64,000 nucleotides of DNA, taken from the NCBI RefSeq assembly GCF_014199265.1, contig NZ_JACIJG010000013.1:1-64000 (forward strand), in the 5' to 3' direction. A program made the translations under genes and the position numbers. Positions within the stretch are counted from its first letter, which is position 1. Each line of letters begins with the position of its first letter. Source of the stretch: Brucella daejeonensis (GTDB lineage: Bacteria; Pseudomonadota; Alphaproteobacteria; Rhizobiales; Rhizobiaceae). Below are positions 36,997-46,502 of the stretch, in pieces. The notes beneath the pieces are model-generated. The model saw only the letters and a program-made list of their open reading frames with translations, made no database searches and was not told the DNA's origin.

Positions 36997-37695
36997 ATGA
37001 GCCTGACTGACACTATCCGTAACACATTCGTACCGATCCATCGGGAAGGCTATCCGTTCATAGCGGGCTTCTTTGTGGTTTCGCTTATTCTGGGCTGGCT
37101 CTGGGACCCGTTGTTCTGGATCGGTCTGGTGCTCACCGTCTGGTGCATCTATTTCTACCGCGATCCCGAGCGCGTGACGCCGATGGATAACGATCTGGTC
37201 ATCAGCCCGGCGGACGGCAAGGTCTCTTTCGTCGGTCCGGCTGTACCGCCCGCCGAACTGGACCTCGGCTCCGAGCCGCGTATGCGGGTATCGGTGTTCA
37301 TGAATGTGTTTTCCGTGCACATCAACCGCTCTCCTGTTCGCGGCAAGATCGAGAAGGTCGTGCATCGCCCCGGCAAGTTCCTCAATGCCGAACTGGACAA
37401 GGCCAGCACCGAAAACGAGCGCAACAGCGTCCTGATCGAAAGCCCGCACGGGAAGATCGGCACCGTTCAGATTGCCGGTCTGGTGGCGCGCCGCATCGTT
37501 TGCTGGTCGAACGAGGACGATGACCTGTCGGTGGGCGAACGGTTCGGCCTTATCCGCTTCGGCTCGCGGGTCGATGTCTATCTCCCCGACGAGGCGAAAG
37601 TGCGCGTTGCGGTTGGCCAGACCGCTATTGCCGGTGAAACCGTGCTGGCCGATTACGGCAGCGAGCGCGGCGAGCCTGTGGTGCGGATCAGCTAG
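36997..37695 (+). CDS. psd: Phosphatidylserine decarboxylase
   Basis: 232-aa short-form proenzyme that makes phosphatidylethanolamine. Self-cleavage at Gly189-Ser190 (IRFGSRVDV) gives the pyruvoyl group. Two N-terminal hydrophobic stretches (about 20-55) anchor it to the inner membrane; [16 protein letters not shown] carries the conserved His. It lies 9 bp upstream of pssA, which provides its substrate. Confidence 0.95.
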   Translation: MSLTDTIRNTFVPIHREGYPFIAGFFVVSLILGWLWDPLFWIGLVLTVWCIYFYRDPERVTPMDNDLVISPADGKVSFVGPAVPPAELDLGSEPRMRVSVFMNVFSVHINRSPVRGKIEKVVHRPGKFLNAELDKASTENERNSVLIESPHGKIGTVQIAGLVARRIVCWSNEDDDLSVGERFGLIRFGSRVDVYLPDEAKVRVAVGQTAIAGETVLADYGSERGEPVVRIS

Positions 37696-37704
37696 GCCGG
37701 GCCG

Positions 37705-38538
37705 ATGGAAACGCCTTTTCCGCCTTTCGAGCCCAACGGCCGCGTGGATGCTTCACGCGGCCCGAAGCTTTCGCAGATACCGCTGCGTATCGTCGTTCCC
37801 AATGTCATCACGGTTCTCGCGATCTGCGCCGGACTGACCGGCATTCGCCTGGCATTCGAAAACCGTTTCGAACTTGCCGTGTCGATGGTGCTGCTCGCCG
37901 CTTTCCTCGACGGTATCGATGGGCGTATCGCCCGCATGATCAAGGGATCGTCGAAATTCGGCGCGCAGATGGATTCTCTCGCCGACATCGTGAATTTCGG
38001 CGTGGCGCCTGCCCTTGTGCTTTATGCGTTCATGCTGGATCAGGCGCGATCCTTCGGCTGGATCGCAGCATTGCTTTATGCGATTGCCTGCTGCCTGCGT
38101 CTTGCCCGCTTCAATGTCATGCTGGAAGACCCCAACCGGCCCGCATGGCAAAGCAACTATTTCATCGGCGTGCCCGCGCCCGCAGGCGCTATGCTGGTGC
38201 TGCTGCCGGTCTATCTGGGGTTTCTTGGCCTCACGCCGACACGGGCGCTCGCTTTCGGCGTGGCGGTCTATACAGTTGCCATCGCCTTCCTGCTGGTAAG
38301 CCGCCTGCCGGTCTATAACGGTAAATCCGGCGGAAGCCTCGTGCGGCGCGATTTCGTGATGCCGCTTATCCTCTGCGTGGTGATCTATGTTGCTTTCCTG
38401 ATGAGCTTTACCTGGCAGACATTGAGCCTCACGGCGCTTGCCTATCTGGCTTTCCTGCCGTTCAGCCTTGCCGCGTGGAACCGCCACGAAGCCGCGGATC
38501 GCGAGGCGGCGGAGCAAACGCCATCAGCGCAGGACTGA
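37705..38538 (+). CDS. pssA: CDP-diacylglycerol-serine O-phosphatidyltransferase
   Basis: 277-aa membrane protein with the CDP-alcohol phosphotransferase motif: Asp72-Gly73, Ala76-Arg77, Gly86, Asp90 and Asp94. About seven to eight hydrophobic segments follow. It makes phosphatidylserine, which Psd decarboxylates, so the pair forms the phosphatidylethanolamine branch. Its end overlaps the convergent ATPase gene by 15 bp. Confidence 0.95.
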   Translation: METPFPPFEPNGRVDASRGPKLSQIPLRIVVPNVITVLAICAGLTGIRLAFENRFELAVSMVLLAAFLDGIDGRIARMIKGSSKFGAQMDSLADIVNFGVAPALVLYAFMLDQARSFGWIAALLYAIACCLRLARFNVMLEDPNRPAWQSNYFIGVPAPAGAMLVLLPVYLGFLGLTPTRALAFGVAVYTVAIAFLLVSRLPVYNGKSGGSLVRRDFVMPLILCVVIYVAFLMSFTWQTLSLTALAYLAFLPFSLAAWNRHEAADREAAEQTPSAQD

Positions 38539-39081
38539 CGGCAGCTTTCCGCGAATGAAATCAATGCGCTCCCGAACCGAAGCTTTCGGCAGGAGCGCAA
38601 TTTCATATCCGAGCCTGCGATACGTCGCTTCCATCGCCTCGAACGTGCTTACGGCTTCATCGAAATCCTGTTTGCGTTCGGCATCCTGACCGAAAATTTC
38701 CCGCCATGGCGGGGCGAGGAAAACCGTTTCGCCATATCGAAACAGACGGGCTGCCTCTTCCATATGAGCAGGCATCGGCAAACGACACAGGGTAAGATAG
38801 CCAATGATATCGGGCACGCCCCGGTCGAAAAAGACTGTTCCCGACAGTGCCCGCGCCATTTTGTGCGAGCGCATCTCCCATGACAGCATCAGTTCCGCAA
38901 ACAGCGCGCGGCTATCCCAAGGCAGGGCCTTTCCGCCAATAGCCGCCTGATCCTGAATAATCGCGCGTCCGGCCTCTACCGTACGCGCATAGCCTTGCTG
39001 CTCAAGTGCGTCGATCAGCGTGCTTTTGCCCGATCCGGGCCCGCCGCTGATGACGATGAAACGTTGATGATCGTCGGCCAT
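38524..39081 (-). CDS. AAA-type P-loop ATPase/kinase-like protein
   Basis: 185-aa protein with Walker A GGPGSGKST (13-21) and the segment FFDRGVPDIIGYL that looks like the Walker B/base-binding region of small nucleotide kinases. It belongs to the AAA_28-type group seen in many Rhizobiales; the substrate is unknown. It overlaps the 3' end of pssA on the opposite strand. Confidence 0.8.
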   Translation of the reverse strand: MADDHQRFIVISGGPGSGKSTLIDALEQQGYARTVEAGRAIIQDQAAIGGKALPWDSRALFAELMLSWEMRSHKMARALSGTVFFDRGVPDIIGYLTLCRLPMPAHMEEAARLFRYGETVFLAPPWREIFGQDAERKQDFDEAVSTFEAMEATYRRLGYEIALLPKASVRERIDFIRGKLPSVLR

Positions 39082-39203
39082 TTTATCCTCTGGTTGAAAA
39101 GAAATTGCCCGGCTGTCGCAGCCGGTTTATCAGTTTTTGGGGGAGTGAAAGCAGAAGGCGCCAAGCCAGCGGGCGTGTCGGGGAGGATGAGCCGCCCCGA
39201 CCC

Positions 39204-39252
39204 AGAGCATTTCCAGCAAAAGTGCGAAGCGATTTTGCGTTCGGAAATGCGG
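39204..39252. repeat. RIME/Bru-RS-like palindrome
   Basis: GCATTTCC (39207-39214) pairs with GGAAATGC (39243-39250), and the interior AGCAAAAGTGCGAAGCGATTTTGC resembles the copy at 1142-1201. Confidence 0.7.
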
Positions 39253-39322
39253 CGACCAGACCGGGGGCTTTGCCCTCTCTTCGGAGGAGAACTAAGTGGT
39301 TCATTCCCATCCGGTTCACGCT

Positions 39323-39427
39323 TAGAGCGCGTTTCGATCTGATTGGATCAGATCGGCGCTCTAATCATTTGTTTTTACACGCATCTTATCCGAAAACCGT
39401 TTCACACTTTTCGGGATGCGCTCTAGA
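39323..39427. repeat. Bru-RS-like composite palindromic repeat
   Basis: TTAGAGCG pairs with CGCTCTAA around a TCTGATTGGATCAGA hairpin. The second half carries GCATCTTATCCGAAAA with TTTTCGGGATGC and ends CTCTAGAA. A decayed reverse copy sits at 10283-10345. I name the family by resemblance only. Confidence 0.7.
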
Positions 39428-39430
39428 ATA

Positions 39431-39518
39431 AAGAAAACCCGCACAGGCTGGCAAGCATATGTGCGGGTGTCAATCTTTAGCTAAGCACATGGCGGCTGGA
39501 GTTAGCGCTTCAGTCGCC
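39431..39518 (-). ncRNA. Candidate small RNA, copy 2
   Basis: About 88 nt on the minus strand: 5' hairpin GGCGACTG/CAGCCGCC (one mismatch), the linker GCTTAGCTAAAGA (39486 down to 39474), then the terminator CCCGCACA/TGTGCGGG with TTTTCTTT. It is not coding. The promoter directly upstream is close to ideal. Linker and terminator match the locus at 13165-13255, so the two are probably paralogous small-RNA genes. Target unknown. Confidence 0.7.
39434..39467 (-). terminator. Rho-independent terminator of small RNA 2
   Basis: On the minus strand CCCGCACA (39467-39460) pairs with TGTGCGGG (39445-39438), followed by TTTT. Confidence 0.75.
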
Positions 39519-39524
39519 ACCCAA

Positions 39525-39553
39525 ATTATAACTATTCCGGGCCGTTTTTTCAA
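39525..39553 (-). promoter_or_regulatory. Sigma70-type promoter of small RNA 2
   Basis: On the minus strand TTGAAA (39553-39548) is separated by exactly 17 nt from TATAAT (39530-39525). The predicted start at about 39518 is GGCGACTG. The -35 box overlaps the last codons and stop of the upstream SDR gene. Confidence 0.75.
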
Positions 39554-40290
39554 TCCGGCATATGATAGTCGAGGAAACGGTTCTGGCGAACGTCGAACAG
39601 TTTGCCGGTAACGTCCAGTTCAGGGTCGGCGAGCTTGACGATCTTCTCGGCCACCGATTGCGGTGTGGGCAGGGTTTCCGGGTCTTCGCCGGGCATGGCC
39701 TGCGCGCGCATGGCGGTGCGGGTTGCACCTGGATTGACCGAATTGATCTTCAGCTTCATCTGTCTGGTTTCTTCGGCCCAACTGCGCCCCATGACCTCGA
39801 CCGCCGCCTTCGATGCCGCATAGGGTCCCCAGAAGGCCCGGCATGTATGGGCAACGCCCGATGAAAGCAGGATGGCGCGACCGGCATCCGAAGCACGCAG
39901 CAGCGGATCGGTTGAGCGAATGAGACGCCACACACTGGTGACATTGACGTTCATGACCTTCTCGAAGGTCTTCGCCTCGACATGGCCGATGGGCGAAATG
40001 GTACCCAGAATGCCCGCATTGGCGACCATGATATCCAGCTTGCCCCAGCGCTCATGGATGGAGCCGCCCAGACGGTCGACTGCTTCCATATCGGTAATAT
40101 CGAGCGGAACCAGGGTCGCGCTGCCGCCGAGCTCGCGGATGTTGTCGTCCAGTTCTTCCAGACCGCCGACCGTGCGCGCAACCGCGATCACATGCGCACC
40201 GCGTTTTGCCAGTTCAAGCGAAAGAAAATAGCCGATGCCGCGCGATGCGCCCGTTACCAGCGCGATGCGGCCCGTAAGGTCGATACTCAT
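39550..40290 (-). CDS. Short-chain dehydrogenase/reductase family protein
   Basis: 246-aa classical SDR: NAD(P) motif TGASRGIG (14-21), NAG in VANAGILG, catalytic Ser in LLSSGVAH and Tyr-x3-Lys in PYAASKAA. Substrate unknown; relatives are listed simply as SDR oxidoreductases. It lies downstream of purF on the same strand with a 74-bp gap holding a purF terminator. Confidence 0.88.
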   Translation of the reverse strand: MSIDLTGRIALVTGASRGIGYFLSLELAKRGAHVIAVARTVGGLEELDDNIRELGGSATLVPLDITDMEAVDRLGGSIHERWGKLDIMVANAGILGTISPIGHVEAKTFEKVMNVNVTSVWRLIRSTDPLLRASDAGRAILLSSGVAHTCRAFWGPYAASKAAVEVMGRSWAEETRQMKLKINSVNPGATRTAMRAQAMPGEDPETLPTPQSVAEKIVKLADPELDVTGKLFDVRQNRFLDYHMPD

Positions 40291-40325
40291 CTAGTCCCCA
40301 TAATTCTGCGTGCAATAACATGAAA

Positions 40326-40350
40326 CAGGCGGCCCGAAAGCCGCCTGCGT
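40326..40350 (-). terminator. Terminator-like hairpin after purF
   Basis: On the minus strand GCAGGCGGC pairs with GCCGCCTG around TTTCGG, followed by TTTCATGTT. The T run is short, so partial read-through into the SDR gene is possible. Confidence 0.55.
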
Positions 40351-40364
40351 GAAAGATCGGTCGA

Positions 40365-41855
40365 TCAACCGTTGCTGGCAAGCAACGATAGCGTATGCAC
40401 GTTGCTCTCGCCTTCCTGATCGATCAGACGGGTTGGATATTCGCCGGTGAAGTAGTGATCGGTGAAGGCGGGCGCCTTCGGATCGCGTGGCTTTCCGCCA
40501 ACGGCCTTGTAAAGCCCGTCAAGGGAAAGGAAGGCCAGCGAATCCGCGCCGATATAACGGCACATGGATTCCAGATTTTCATGCTGGTTTGCCAGGAGCT
40601 TGTCGGCATGGGGGGTGTCGATGCCGTAGAAGTCCGGGTGGTAGATCATCGGGCTTGCCACGCGGACATGCACTTCTTTCGCACCCGCATCGCGGATCAT
40701 CTGAACGATCTTGACCGAGGTGGTGCCGCGCACGATGGAATCGTCCACCAGAACGACGCGTTTGCCTTCGATCATGGCGCGGTTGGCCGAATGTTTGAGC
40801 TTCACGCCGAGCGCGCGAATCTGCTGCGTCGGTTCGATGAAGGTGCGGCCCACATAATGATTGCGGATAATGCCATATTCGAACGGAATGCCGCTCGCCT
40901 GCGCGAAACCAAGGGCGGCAGGTGTGCCGCCATCGGGGACTGGCACGACCACATCGGCCTCGACGCCCGCTTCGGCGGCGAGATTCATGCCCATGTTCTT
41001 GCGCGCCACATAGACGCTACGCCCGCCCACAACCGAATCCGGGCGGGCGAAATAGACATACTCGAACAGGCAGAGGCGTTCCGGCCGCGGATTTTCCGGC
41101 TTGATCGATTCGGTGGTGATGGAGCCGTCCTTCTGGATCTCACAGATCACCACTTCGCCGTTTTCGACGTCGCGGATATATTTTGCGCCGATAATGTCGA
41201 GCGCGCAGGTTTCCGAACAGAAGATCGGCTTGCCGTCCAGTTCGCCCATGACGAGCGGGCGAATGCCGATGGCGTCGCGCGCGGCGATCAGCTTGGTGCG
41301 CGTCAGCGCCAGCATGGCGTAGCCGCCCTCGACCTGGCGGATGGCCTCGACGAAACGGTCGGTGGAGGATGAATGCCGCGAACGGGCGATCATGTGCAGG
41401 ACCACTTCCGTATCGGAAGTAGCCTGGAAGATCGCGCCGGACGCGATGAGCTGCTTGCGCAGCGTAATGCCGTTGGTGAAGTTGCCGTTATGGGCAATGG
41501 CGATGCCACCGACTTCCAGTTCCGCGAAAAGCGGCTGCACATTGCGCAGGATCGTTTCGCCTGTCGTGGAATAGCGCACATGGCCGATGGCCCGGTCGCC
41601 CGGCAGGCGGTTCAGCGTGGCGGCATCGGTGAAGTGGTCGCCGACGAGGCCCATATGGCGCTCGGAATGGAAACGGCGGTTGTGATAGGAAACGATACCG
41701 GCGGCTTCCTGCCCGCGATGCTGGAGGGCGTGCAGGCCAAGCGCTGTCAGCGCAGCTGCGTCTTCATGGCCAAGAATGCCAAATACACCGCACTCTTCAT
41801 GCAGGGTGTCTTCGTCCAGCATAAAGGAGGCATTTTCAGAAGAATGGCTGGTCAT
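40365..41855 (-). CDS. purF: Amidophosphoribosyltransferase
   Basis: 496-aa first enzyme of purine synthesis. The N-terminal glutaminase domain has its nucleophile Cys22 after a short propeptide (HEECGVFG), and the phosphoribosyltransferase domain has the PRPP loop VVLVDDSIVRGTT. I use ATG 41855; ATG 41885 would add ten residues and ATG 41822 would remove eleven. cvpA lies upstream, as in many genomes. Confidence 0.96.
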   Translation of the reverse strand: MTSHSSENASFMLDEDTLHEECGVFGILGHEDAAALTALGLHALQHRGQEAAGIVSYHNRRFHSERHMGLVGDHFTDAATLNRLPGDRAIGHVRYSTTGETILRNVQPLFAELEVGGIAIAHNGNFTNGITLRKQLIASGAIFQATSDTEVVLHMIARSRHSSSTDRFVEAIRQVEGGYAMLALTRTKLIAARDAIGIRPLVMGELDGKPIFCSETCALDIIGAKYIRDVENGEVVICEIQKDGSITTESIKPENPRPERLCLFEYVYFARPDSVVGGRSVYVARKNMGMNLAAEAGVEADVVVPVPDGGTPAALGFAQASGIPFEYGIIRNHYVGRTFIEPTQQIRALGVKLKHSANRAMIEGKRVVLVDDSIVRGTTSVKIVQMIRDAGAKEVHVRVASPMIYHPDFYGIDTPHADKLLANQHENLESMCRYIGADSLAFLSLDGLYKAVGGKPRDPKAPAFTDHYFTGEYPTRLIDQEGESNVHTLSLLASNG

Positions 41856-42100
41856 TGCCACAAGGCCTTTCGATTGCAGAGGCAACTAAAGCGCCTCTCT
41901 ATCACAAGATGGCTTTTGGTTAAAAGCGGAGAGTTAGCCACTGCGTCGATATCGTCTCCCTGACGGCAGTATCGCACGGTACGAGCAAATAATCCCGCAA
42001 ATTCCCGCCTCAAATATGATCGTGACGCCCAAATGACAATGTCTGGGCGCCATTTTGTTTGTTTTGCATTGTCCGGCTTTGCGGAGCATCCGTGGAATCG

Positions 42101-42131
42101 GAAAAGCCGCCAGCGGAGCTGACGGCTTTTC
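42101..42131 (-). terminator. Terminator after cvpA
   Basis: GAAAAGCCG and CGGCTTTTC flank an inner CAGC/GCTG pairing around TCC. The A/T-rich arms make it usable on the minus strand downstream of cvpA. Confidence 0.65.
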
Positions 42132-42147
42132 GACATTCGAAAACTGC

Positions 42148-42723
42148 TTACTGCTGTGCAGGCGTATCGTCCGGCACCGGCGCCTCTTCCGGCTCGCCGG
42201 AAGCTGGAGCATTCTGCTGCGGCTTGAATTTGTCGATCATCTGGTCCGGGTTGGCGGGCAGAAGTTCGATGAGCTGCTGGCCGAAGGAATCGAGCATCGG
42301 CTTGGATTTTGCGTTCGTTACCCAGGCTGGCTGGTTGGTCGGAACAAGCCAGTTGAAGAAGAGCATCGCAACGACTACGAGAAGCACACCGCGCACCCCG
42401 CCGAACAGGAAGCCGAGCGTGCGGTCGAGAGCGCCGATACGGCTGTCGATAATGAAGTCGGCGATCTTCATGGTGATCAGCGAAACGACGATCAGCACGA
42501 CAAGGAAGACAGCGCCGGCGGCGGCAATCTTCGCAATGGTTTCATTGTTGATATAGGGCTGCACAAAAGGCAGCACGGGCTGGTAAAAGAGATAGGCGGC
42601 GGCTGCTGCCGCTGCCCAGGATACCAGCGACAGCACTTCGCGGGAGAAGCCGCGAACCATCGCAAGAACGGCCGAAACCAGCGTTATTCCAAGTAGAATT
42701 CCATCAAGCAGAGTGATCGGCAT
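42148..42723 (-). CDS. cvpA: CvpA family membrane protein (colicin V production)
   Basis: 191-aa protein with four hydrophobic segments (about 3-22, 30-47, 63-85, 103-125) and a Pro/Glu-rich C-tail. The start MPITLLDGILLGITLVSAVLAMVRGFSREVL holds the GFSRE motif of the family. Its cellular role is poorly defined, with links to envelope integrity. It is upstream of purF, a conserved neighbour. Confidence 0.9.
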   Translation of the reverse strand: MPITLLDGILLGITLVSAVLAMVRGFSREVLSLVSWAAAAAAAYLFYQPVLPFVQPYINNETIAKIAAAGAVFLVVLIVVSLITMKIADFIIDSRIGALDRTLGFLFGGVRGVLLVVVAMLFFNWLVPTNQPAWVTNAKSKPMLDSFGQQLIELLPANPDQMIDKFKPQQNAPASGEPEEAPVPDDTPAQQ

Positions 42724-42842
42724 TCTGGCCTGTCCTCAATTATTCTTGCGGCCGGACCATTCCCGTGCCGCAGGGCAGTCAAAGATGCTGGAGCGTAACA
42801 CCGGAAAGTTGACAGAATCTTCCGGTTCTCGATCCGCGATAA

Positions 42843-44234
42843 TTAGTTTTTTCCGGTGCCGGAGGCCGCGATGCGCGCAACGAGATCCGGCAGCGCCGAA
42901 GTTTCCATCAGGCGGAAACTGCGATCTTTCCAAAGCTCGCCGCTACCGCCAGGGACTTCGGCCTGCCGGAAACCGAGCTTTTCGGCCTCTTTTAGCCTCT
43001 GTACGGCATGTGTAACAGCACGAACCGCACCGGAAAGACTGATTTCGCCGAAATAAACGCAATCGGGCGGAAGGGCAATACCGGCCATGGAGGAAACGAG
43101 CGCGGCAGCCACGGCAATATCGGCCGCAGGCTCGCTGATACGATAACCGCCCGCGACATTGAGATAAACGTCATGCTGGCCGAAGCGCACGCCGCAATGT
43201 GATTCGAGAACGGCGAGGATCATGGCAAGCCGTCCGCCGTCCCAACCGACCACGGCGCGGCGCGGCGTGCCGAGCGAGGAGGGGGCGACCAGCGCCTGAA
43301 TTTCCACCAGCACGGGTCTGGTGCCTTCCATACCGGCGAAAACGGCGGCTCCCGGCGCTTTTTCGTTGCGTTCGCCGAGAAACAGTTCGGACGGGTTGGA
43401 GACTTCGCGCAAGCCACCGTCCGACATTTCAAACACACCGATCTCATCGGTCGGGCCGAAACGATTCTTTACGGTGCGCAGGATGCGATAGTGATGTCCG
43501 CCTTCGCCCTCGAAATAGAGAACGCCGTCGACCATATGCTCAACCACGCGGGGGCCGGCGATCTGGCCTTCCTTGGTGACGTGGCCGACCAGAACCACGG
43601 CAGCACCGGTCTGTTTGGCATAGCGGATCAGCGCCTGCGCGGAGGAGCGCACCTGCGTGACCGTGCCGGGCGCGGAATCGGCCATATCGGTCCACAAGGT
43701 CTGGATCGAATCGATAATGACCAGATCGGGCCGTTTGCCGTCGGAAATCGTGGCGATGATGTCTTCGACATTGGTTTCGGCGGCAAGTTCCACCGCCGAC
43801 GACGCTACACCGAGCCGTTGTGCCCTTAGACGTATCTGCGCAACCGCTTCTTCGCCCGACACATAGACGATGCGATGGCCGCGATTGGCGAGCGCGGCGG
43901 CTGCCTGCGTCAGAAGCGTGGATTTGCCGATGCCCGGATCGCCGCCGATCAAAAGCGCCGAACCGCGTACAAAACCGCCGCCCGTCACGCGGTCGAGTTC
44001 GCTGATGCCCGAAATGATGCGCGGCGCATCCTCGATCTCGCCGGAAAGCGAGGTCAGCGCCACGGCGCGGCCCTTGCGCTTCGACAGCATTGCGCCGGGG
44101 CCGGAACCGATACCGCTATTGGTGCCTTCCTCGACAAGTGTGTTCCACTCGCCGCACGAGTCGCATTTACCCGCCCAGCGCGAATGCACCGAGCCGCAAT
44201 TCTGGCAGATGAACTGCACGCGCGCCTTGGCCAT
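42843..44234 (-). CDS. radA: DNA repair protein RadA (Sms)
   Basis: 463-aa RecA-like branch-migration ATPase. Zinc finger Cys10, Cys13, Cys24, Cys27; Walker A GGDPGIGKST (97-106); the RadA motif KNRFG about 160 residues later; and a C-terminal Lon-like domain (about 270-460). It promotes strand exchange and recombination repair. It sits between dnaB and cvpA on the same strand. Confidence 0.96.
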   Translation of the reverse strand: MAKARVQFICQNCGSVHSRWAGKCDSCGEWNTLVEEGTNSGIGSGPGAMLSKRKGRAVALTSLSGEIEDAPRIISGISELDRVTGGGFVRGSALLIGGDPGIGKSTLLTQAAAALANRGHRIVYVSGEEAVAQIRLRAQRLGVASSAVELAAETNVEDIIATISDGKRPDLVIIDSIQTLWTDMADSAPGTVTQVRSSAQALIRYAKQTGAAVVLVGHVTKEGQIAGPRVVEHMVDGVLYFEGEGGHHYRILRTVKNRFGPTDEIGVFEMSDGGLREVSNPSELFLGERNEKAPGAAVFAGMEGTRPVLVEIQALVAPSSLGTPRRAVVGWDGGRLAMILAVLESHCGVRFGQHDVYLNVAGGYRISEPAADIAVAAALVSSMAGIALPPDCVYFGEISLSGAVRAVTHAVQRLKEAEKLGFRQAEVPGGSGELWKDRSFRLMETSALPDLVARIAASGTGKN

Positions 44235-44261
44235 CAGGCGCGTCCACCGTCAAAGAAAATC

Positions 44262-45767
44262 TTATTCATATTGATCCGGGAGATAGGAACCCTCGGCCAG
44301 ATCTGCAAACCGCGTGAATTCGGACTGGAAGGCGAGCTTCACTGTGCCGGTCGGTCCGTGACGCTGCTTGGCGATGATTACGTCCGCCGTGCCACGCACC
44401 TTCTCGAAATGTTGCTTCCATTCCTCGTATTTCGGATCGAATTCGTCGCGCGGTTCGAGGTTCTTGACGTAATATTCCTCGCGGAACACGAACAGCACCA
44501 CGTCGGCGTCCTGCTCGATGGAACCAGATTCGCGAAGGTCGGAGAGCTGCGGACGCTTGTCGTCGCGGCTTTCCACCTGACGCGAAAGCTGTGAGAGCGC
44601 AATGATGGGAACGTTGAGTTCCTTGCCCAATGCTTTCAGGCCGGTGGTGATTTCGGTGATTTCCTGCACGCGGTTCTGCGCCGAGGCCTTTGATGAGCCG
44701 GTCATGAGCTGCACGTAGTCGATGACGAGGACGTCAAGGCCGCGCTGGCGCTTGAGACGACGCGCGCGGGCAGCAAGCTGGGCAATGGAAATACCACCGG
44801 TCTGGTCGATGAACAGCGGAATTTTCTGCATGACCTGCGAGCAGGCGACCAGCTTTTCAAAATCGGTTTCGGTGATATCGCCGCGGCGGATTTTCGACGA
44901 CGACACTTCCGTTTGCTCGGAAATGATACGGGTGGCGAGCTGTTCGGCCGACATTTCGAGCGAGAAGAAGCCGACCACGCCGCCATTCTTGGCTTTCACC
45001 GTGCCATCGGCCTGCTGTTCGCCCTCGTAGGAATTGGCGATATTGAAGGCGATATTGGTCGCAAGCGAAGTCTTGCCCATGCCCGGACGACCGGCGAGGA
45101 TGATCAAGTCGGAAGGCTGCAAGCCGCCCATCTTGCCGTCGAGCGTGTGAATGCCGGTGGAAATGCCGGAAAGATGCCCGTCGCGCATGAAGGCGGCATT
45201 GGCCATGTCCACGGCGGTTGTCACCGCATCCTTGAACGGCTGGAAACCGCCGTCATAGCGGCCCGTTTCCGCCAGTTCGAACAGGCGGCGCTCGGCATCC
45301 TCGATCTGTTCCTGCGGAGCATTATCGACCGGCGCGTCATAGGCGACATTGACCATGTCCTCGCCAATGCCGATCAGCGCGCGACGTGTCGCGAGGTCAT
45401 AGATGGCCCGACCGTAATCCTCTGCATTGATGATGGTCACGGCCTCGGTGGCCAGGCGGGTCACATATTGGAAGATCGTGAGATCGCCGACCTTTCCTTC
45501 GGTCGGCAGGAAGGTCTTCATCGTGACCGGGTTGGCCATCTTGCCGACGCGGATGAGATCGGTGGTGATTTCGTAGATGCGCCGATGCAGCGGCTCGAAG
45601 AAATGGGTCGGCTTCAGGAAGTCCGATACCCGGTAAAAAGCATCGTTATTGATCAGAATAGCGCCGAGCAGCGCCTGTTCCGCTTCGATATTGTGGGGTG
45701 CTTCGCGATAGAGCGCGTCTTTCTGCTCCCGCGCATCGTCGAGTTTGCGTATCGCCGCTTCCGCCAT
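44262..45767 (-). CDS. dnaB: Replicative DNA helicase DnaB
   Basis: 501-aa hexameric 5'-3' helicase. The N-terminal domain (about 25-130) is followed by the RecA-like domain with Walker A AGRPGMGKTS (226-235), Walker B VLVIDYVQLM and SRQVESRDDKRPQLSDLRESGSIEQDAD-type motif. No intein is present. radA follows 27 bp downstream. Confidence 0.96.
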   Translation of the reverse strand: MAEAAIRKLDDAREQKDALYREAPHNIEAEQALLGAILINNDAFYRVSDFLKPTHFFEPLHRRIYEITTDLIRVGKMANPVTMKTFLPTEGKVGDLTIFQYVTRLATEAVTIINAEDYGRAIYDLATRRALIGIGEDMVNVAYDAPVDNAPQEQIEDAERRLFELAETGRYDGGFQPFKDAVTTAVDMANAAFMRDGHLSGISTGIHTLDGKMGGLQPSDLIILAGRPGMGKTSLATNIAFNIANSYEGEQQADGTVKAKNGGVVGFFSLEMSAEQLATRIISEQTEVSSSKIRRGDITETDFEKLVACSQVMQKIPLFIDQTGGISIAQLAARARRLKRQRGLDVLVIDYVQLMTGSSKASAQNRVQEITEITTGLKALGKELNVPIIALSQLSRQVESRDDKRPQLSDLRESGSIEQDADVVLFVFREEYYVKNLEPRDEFDPKYEEWKQHFEKVRGTADVIIAKQRHGPTGTVKLAFQSEFTRFADLAEGSYLPDQYE

Positions 45768-45964
45768 GATTCTCTTTTCCGTTCCTGATGCAACCAGCTA
45801 GCCGCTAAACGAAACCAAACGCAACGCGGCTTCGGCTGATTCCTGCTGGAAGCAACAAGCTATACCATGATTCACAGCGATCCACAGGCAGGGATCGTTC
45901 TCCTCCCCTTGGAACTTGACGCAGATTTAAAGAATATTGCGGTCGTCAATGGGCTATTAGCCGT

Positions 45965-46408
45965 TCAAGTCTTTCGGAGACCAAGCCGATTCTTCATTCT
46001 CAAACCGTCACGCATGTTGAGTCCAAGAAGAGTGATATTTACGGCTCCCGATGCGAGTTCGAGTGCCTGCACTGCATAAAAAACAACATCGAACTCGGCA
46101 ATTCTGGCTTTGGAAGAGAGAAAAAGTGCGGCGGGGATGAGTATGAGCAGACCATTGGCCGCGATCAGTGGCATTCGCCTGATCTTTGTATCGACCAGTC
46201 CAGTGCGGCCCTTCGCCAGGGTAAACCCTGTCGCGCCTGTGAGCGCCAGGACCGGGACAAGCAGGAGAAAACCCCAGGGGATGGATGTCTTGACCGCGAT
46301 GATTGCCGCTTTGGAACCGAACAATTCGCTTGAGACAGTCGAGAGCCAGAACGTAATGATTGTGAGGAGCGTGAGTGCACCTGCAAACGGATGGAGATTT
46401 CTAATCAT
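45965..46408 (-). CDS. Hypothetical four-helix membrane protein
   Basis: 147-aa protein with four hydrophobic stretches (about 8-24, 38-62, 82-100, 107-128). I recognise no family. It is divergent from a MarR-type gene, and the 94-bp gap between them contains two related palindromic sites, so it is a likely target of that regulator. Confidence 0.7.
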   Translation of the reverse strand: MIRNLHPFAGALTLLTIITFWLSTVSSELFGSKAAIIAVKTSIPWGFLLLVPVLALTGATGFTLAKGRTGLVDTKIRRMPLIAANGLLILIPAALFLSSKARIAEFDVVFYAVQALELASGAVNITLLGLNMRDGLRMKNRLGLRKT

Positions 46409-46423
46409 GTTTGGCTGCCTATT

Positions 46424-46484
46424 ATGACATCATATTGTCGATCCGGTATGATACCAATATAATAATTGACATCATTATGTCAAT
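46424..46484. promoter_or_regulatory. Two palindromic sites between the membrane-protein and marR genes
   Basis: ATTGACAT-CATT-ATGTCAAT (46465-46484) is a perfect 8-bp inverted repeat. A related imperfect copy, TGACATCATATTGTCGA, lies at 46424-46440. Both share the core TGACATCAT followed by a TGTC half-site. Two similar sites in a divergent promoter fit binding by the MarR protein encoded next to it. Confidence 0.6.
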
Positions 46485-46502
46485 ATAGCTCTATGGTGAC
46501 AT

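Larger units (their letters stand above)
39082..39549. other. 468-bp gap packed with repeats and a small-RNA candidate
   Basis: From left to right: non-coding sequence, a GCATTTCC palindrome (39207-39250), a two-part Bru-RS-like repeat (39323-39427), the small-RNA candidate on the minus strand (39431-39518) and its promoter (39525-39553), which runs into the stop of the SDR gene. Confidence 0.6.
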
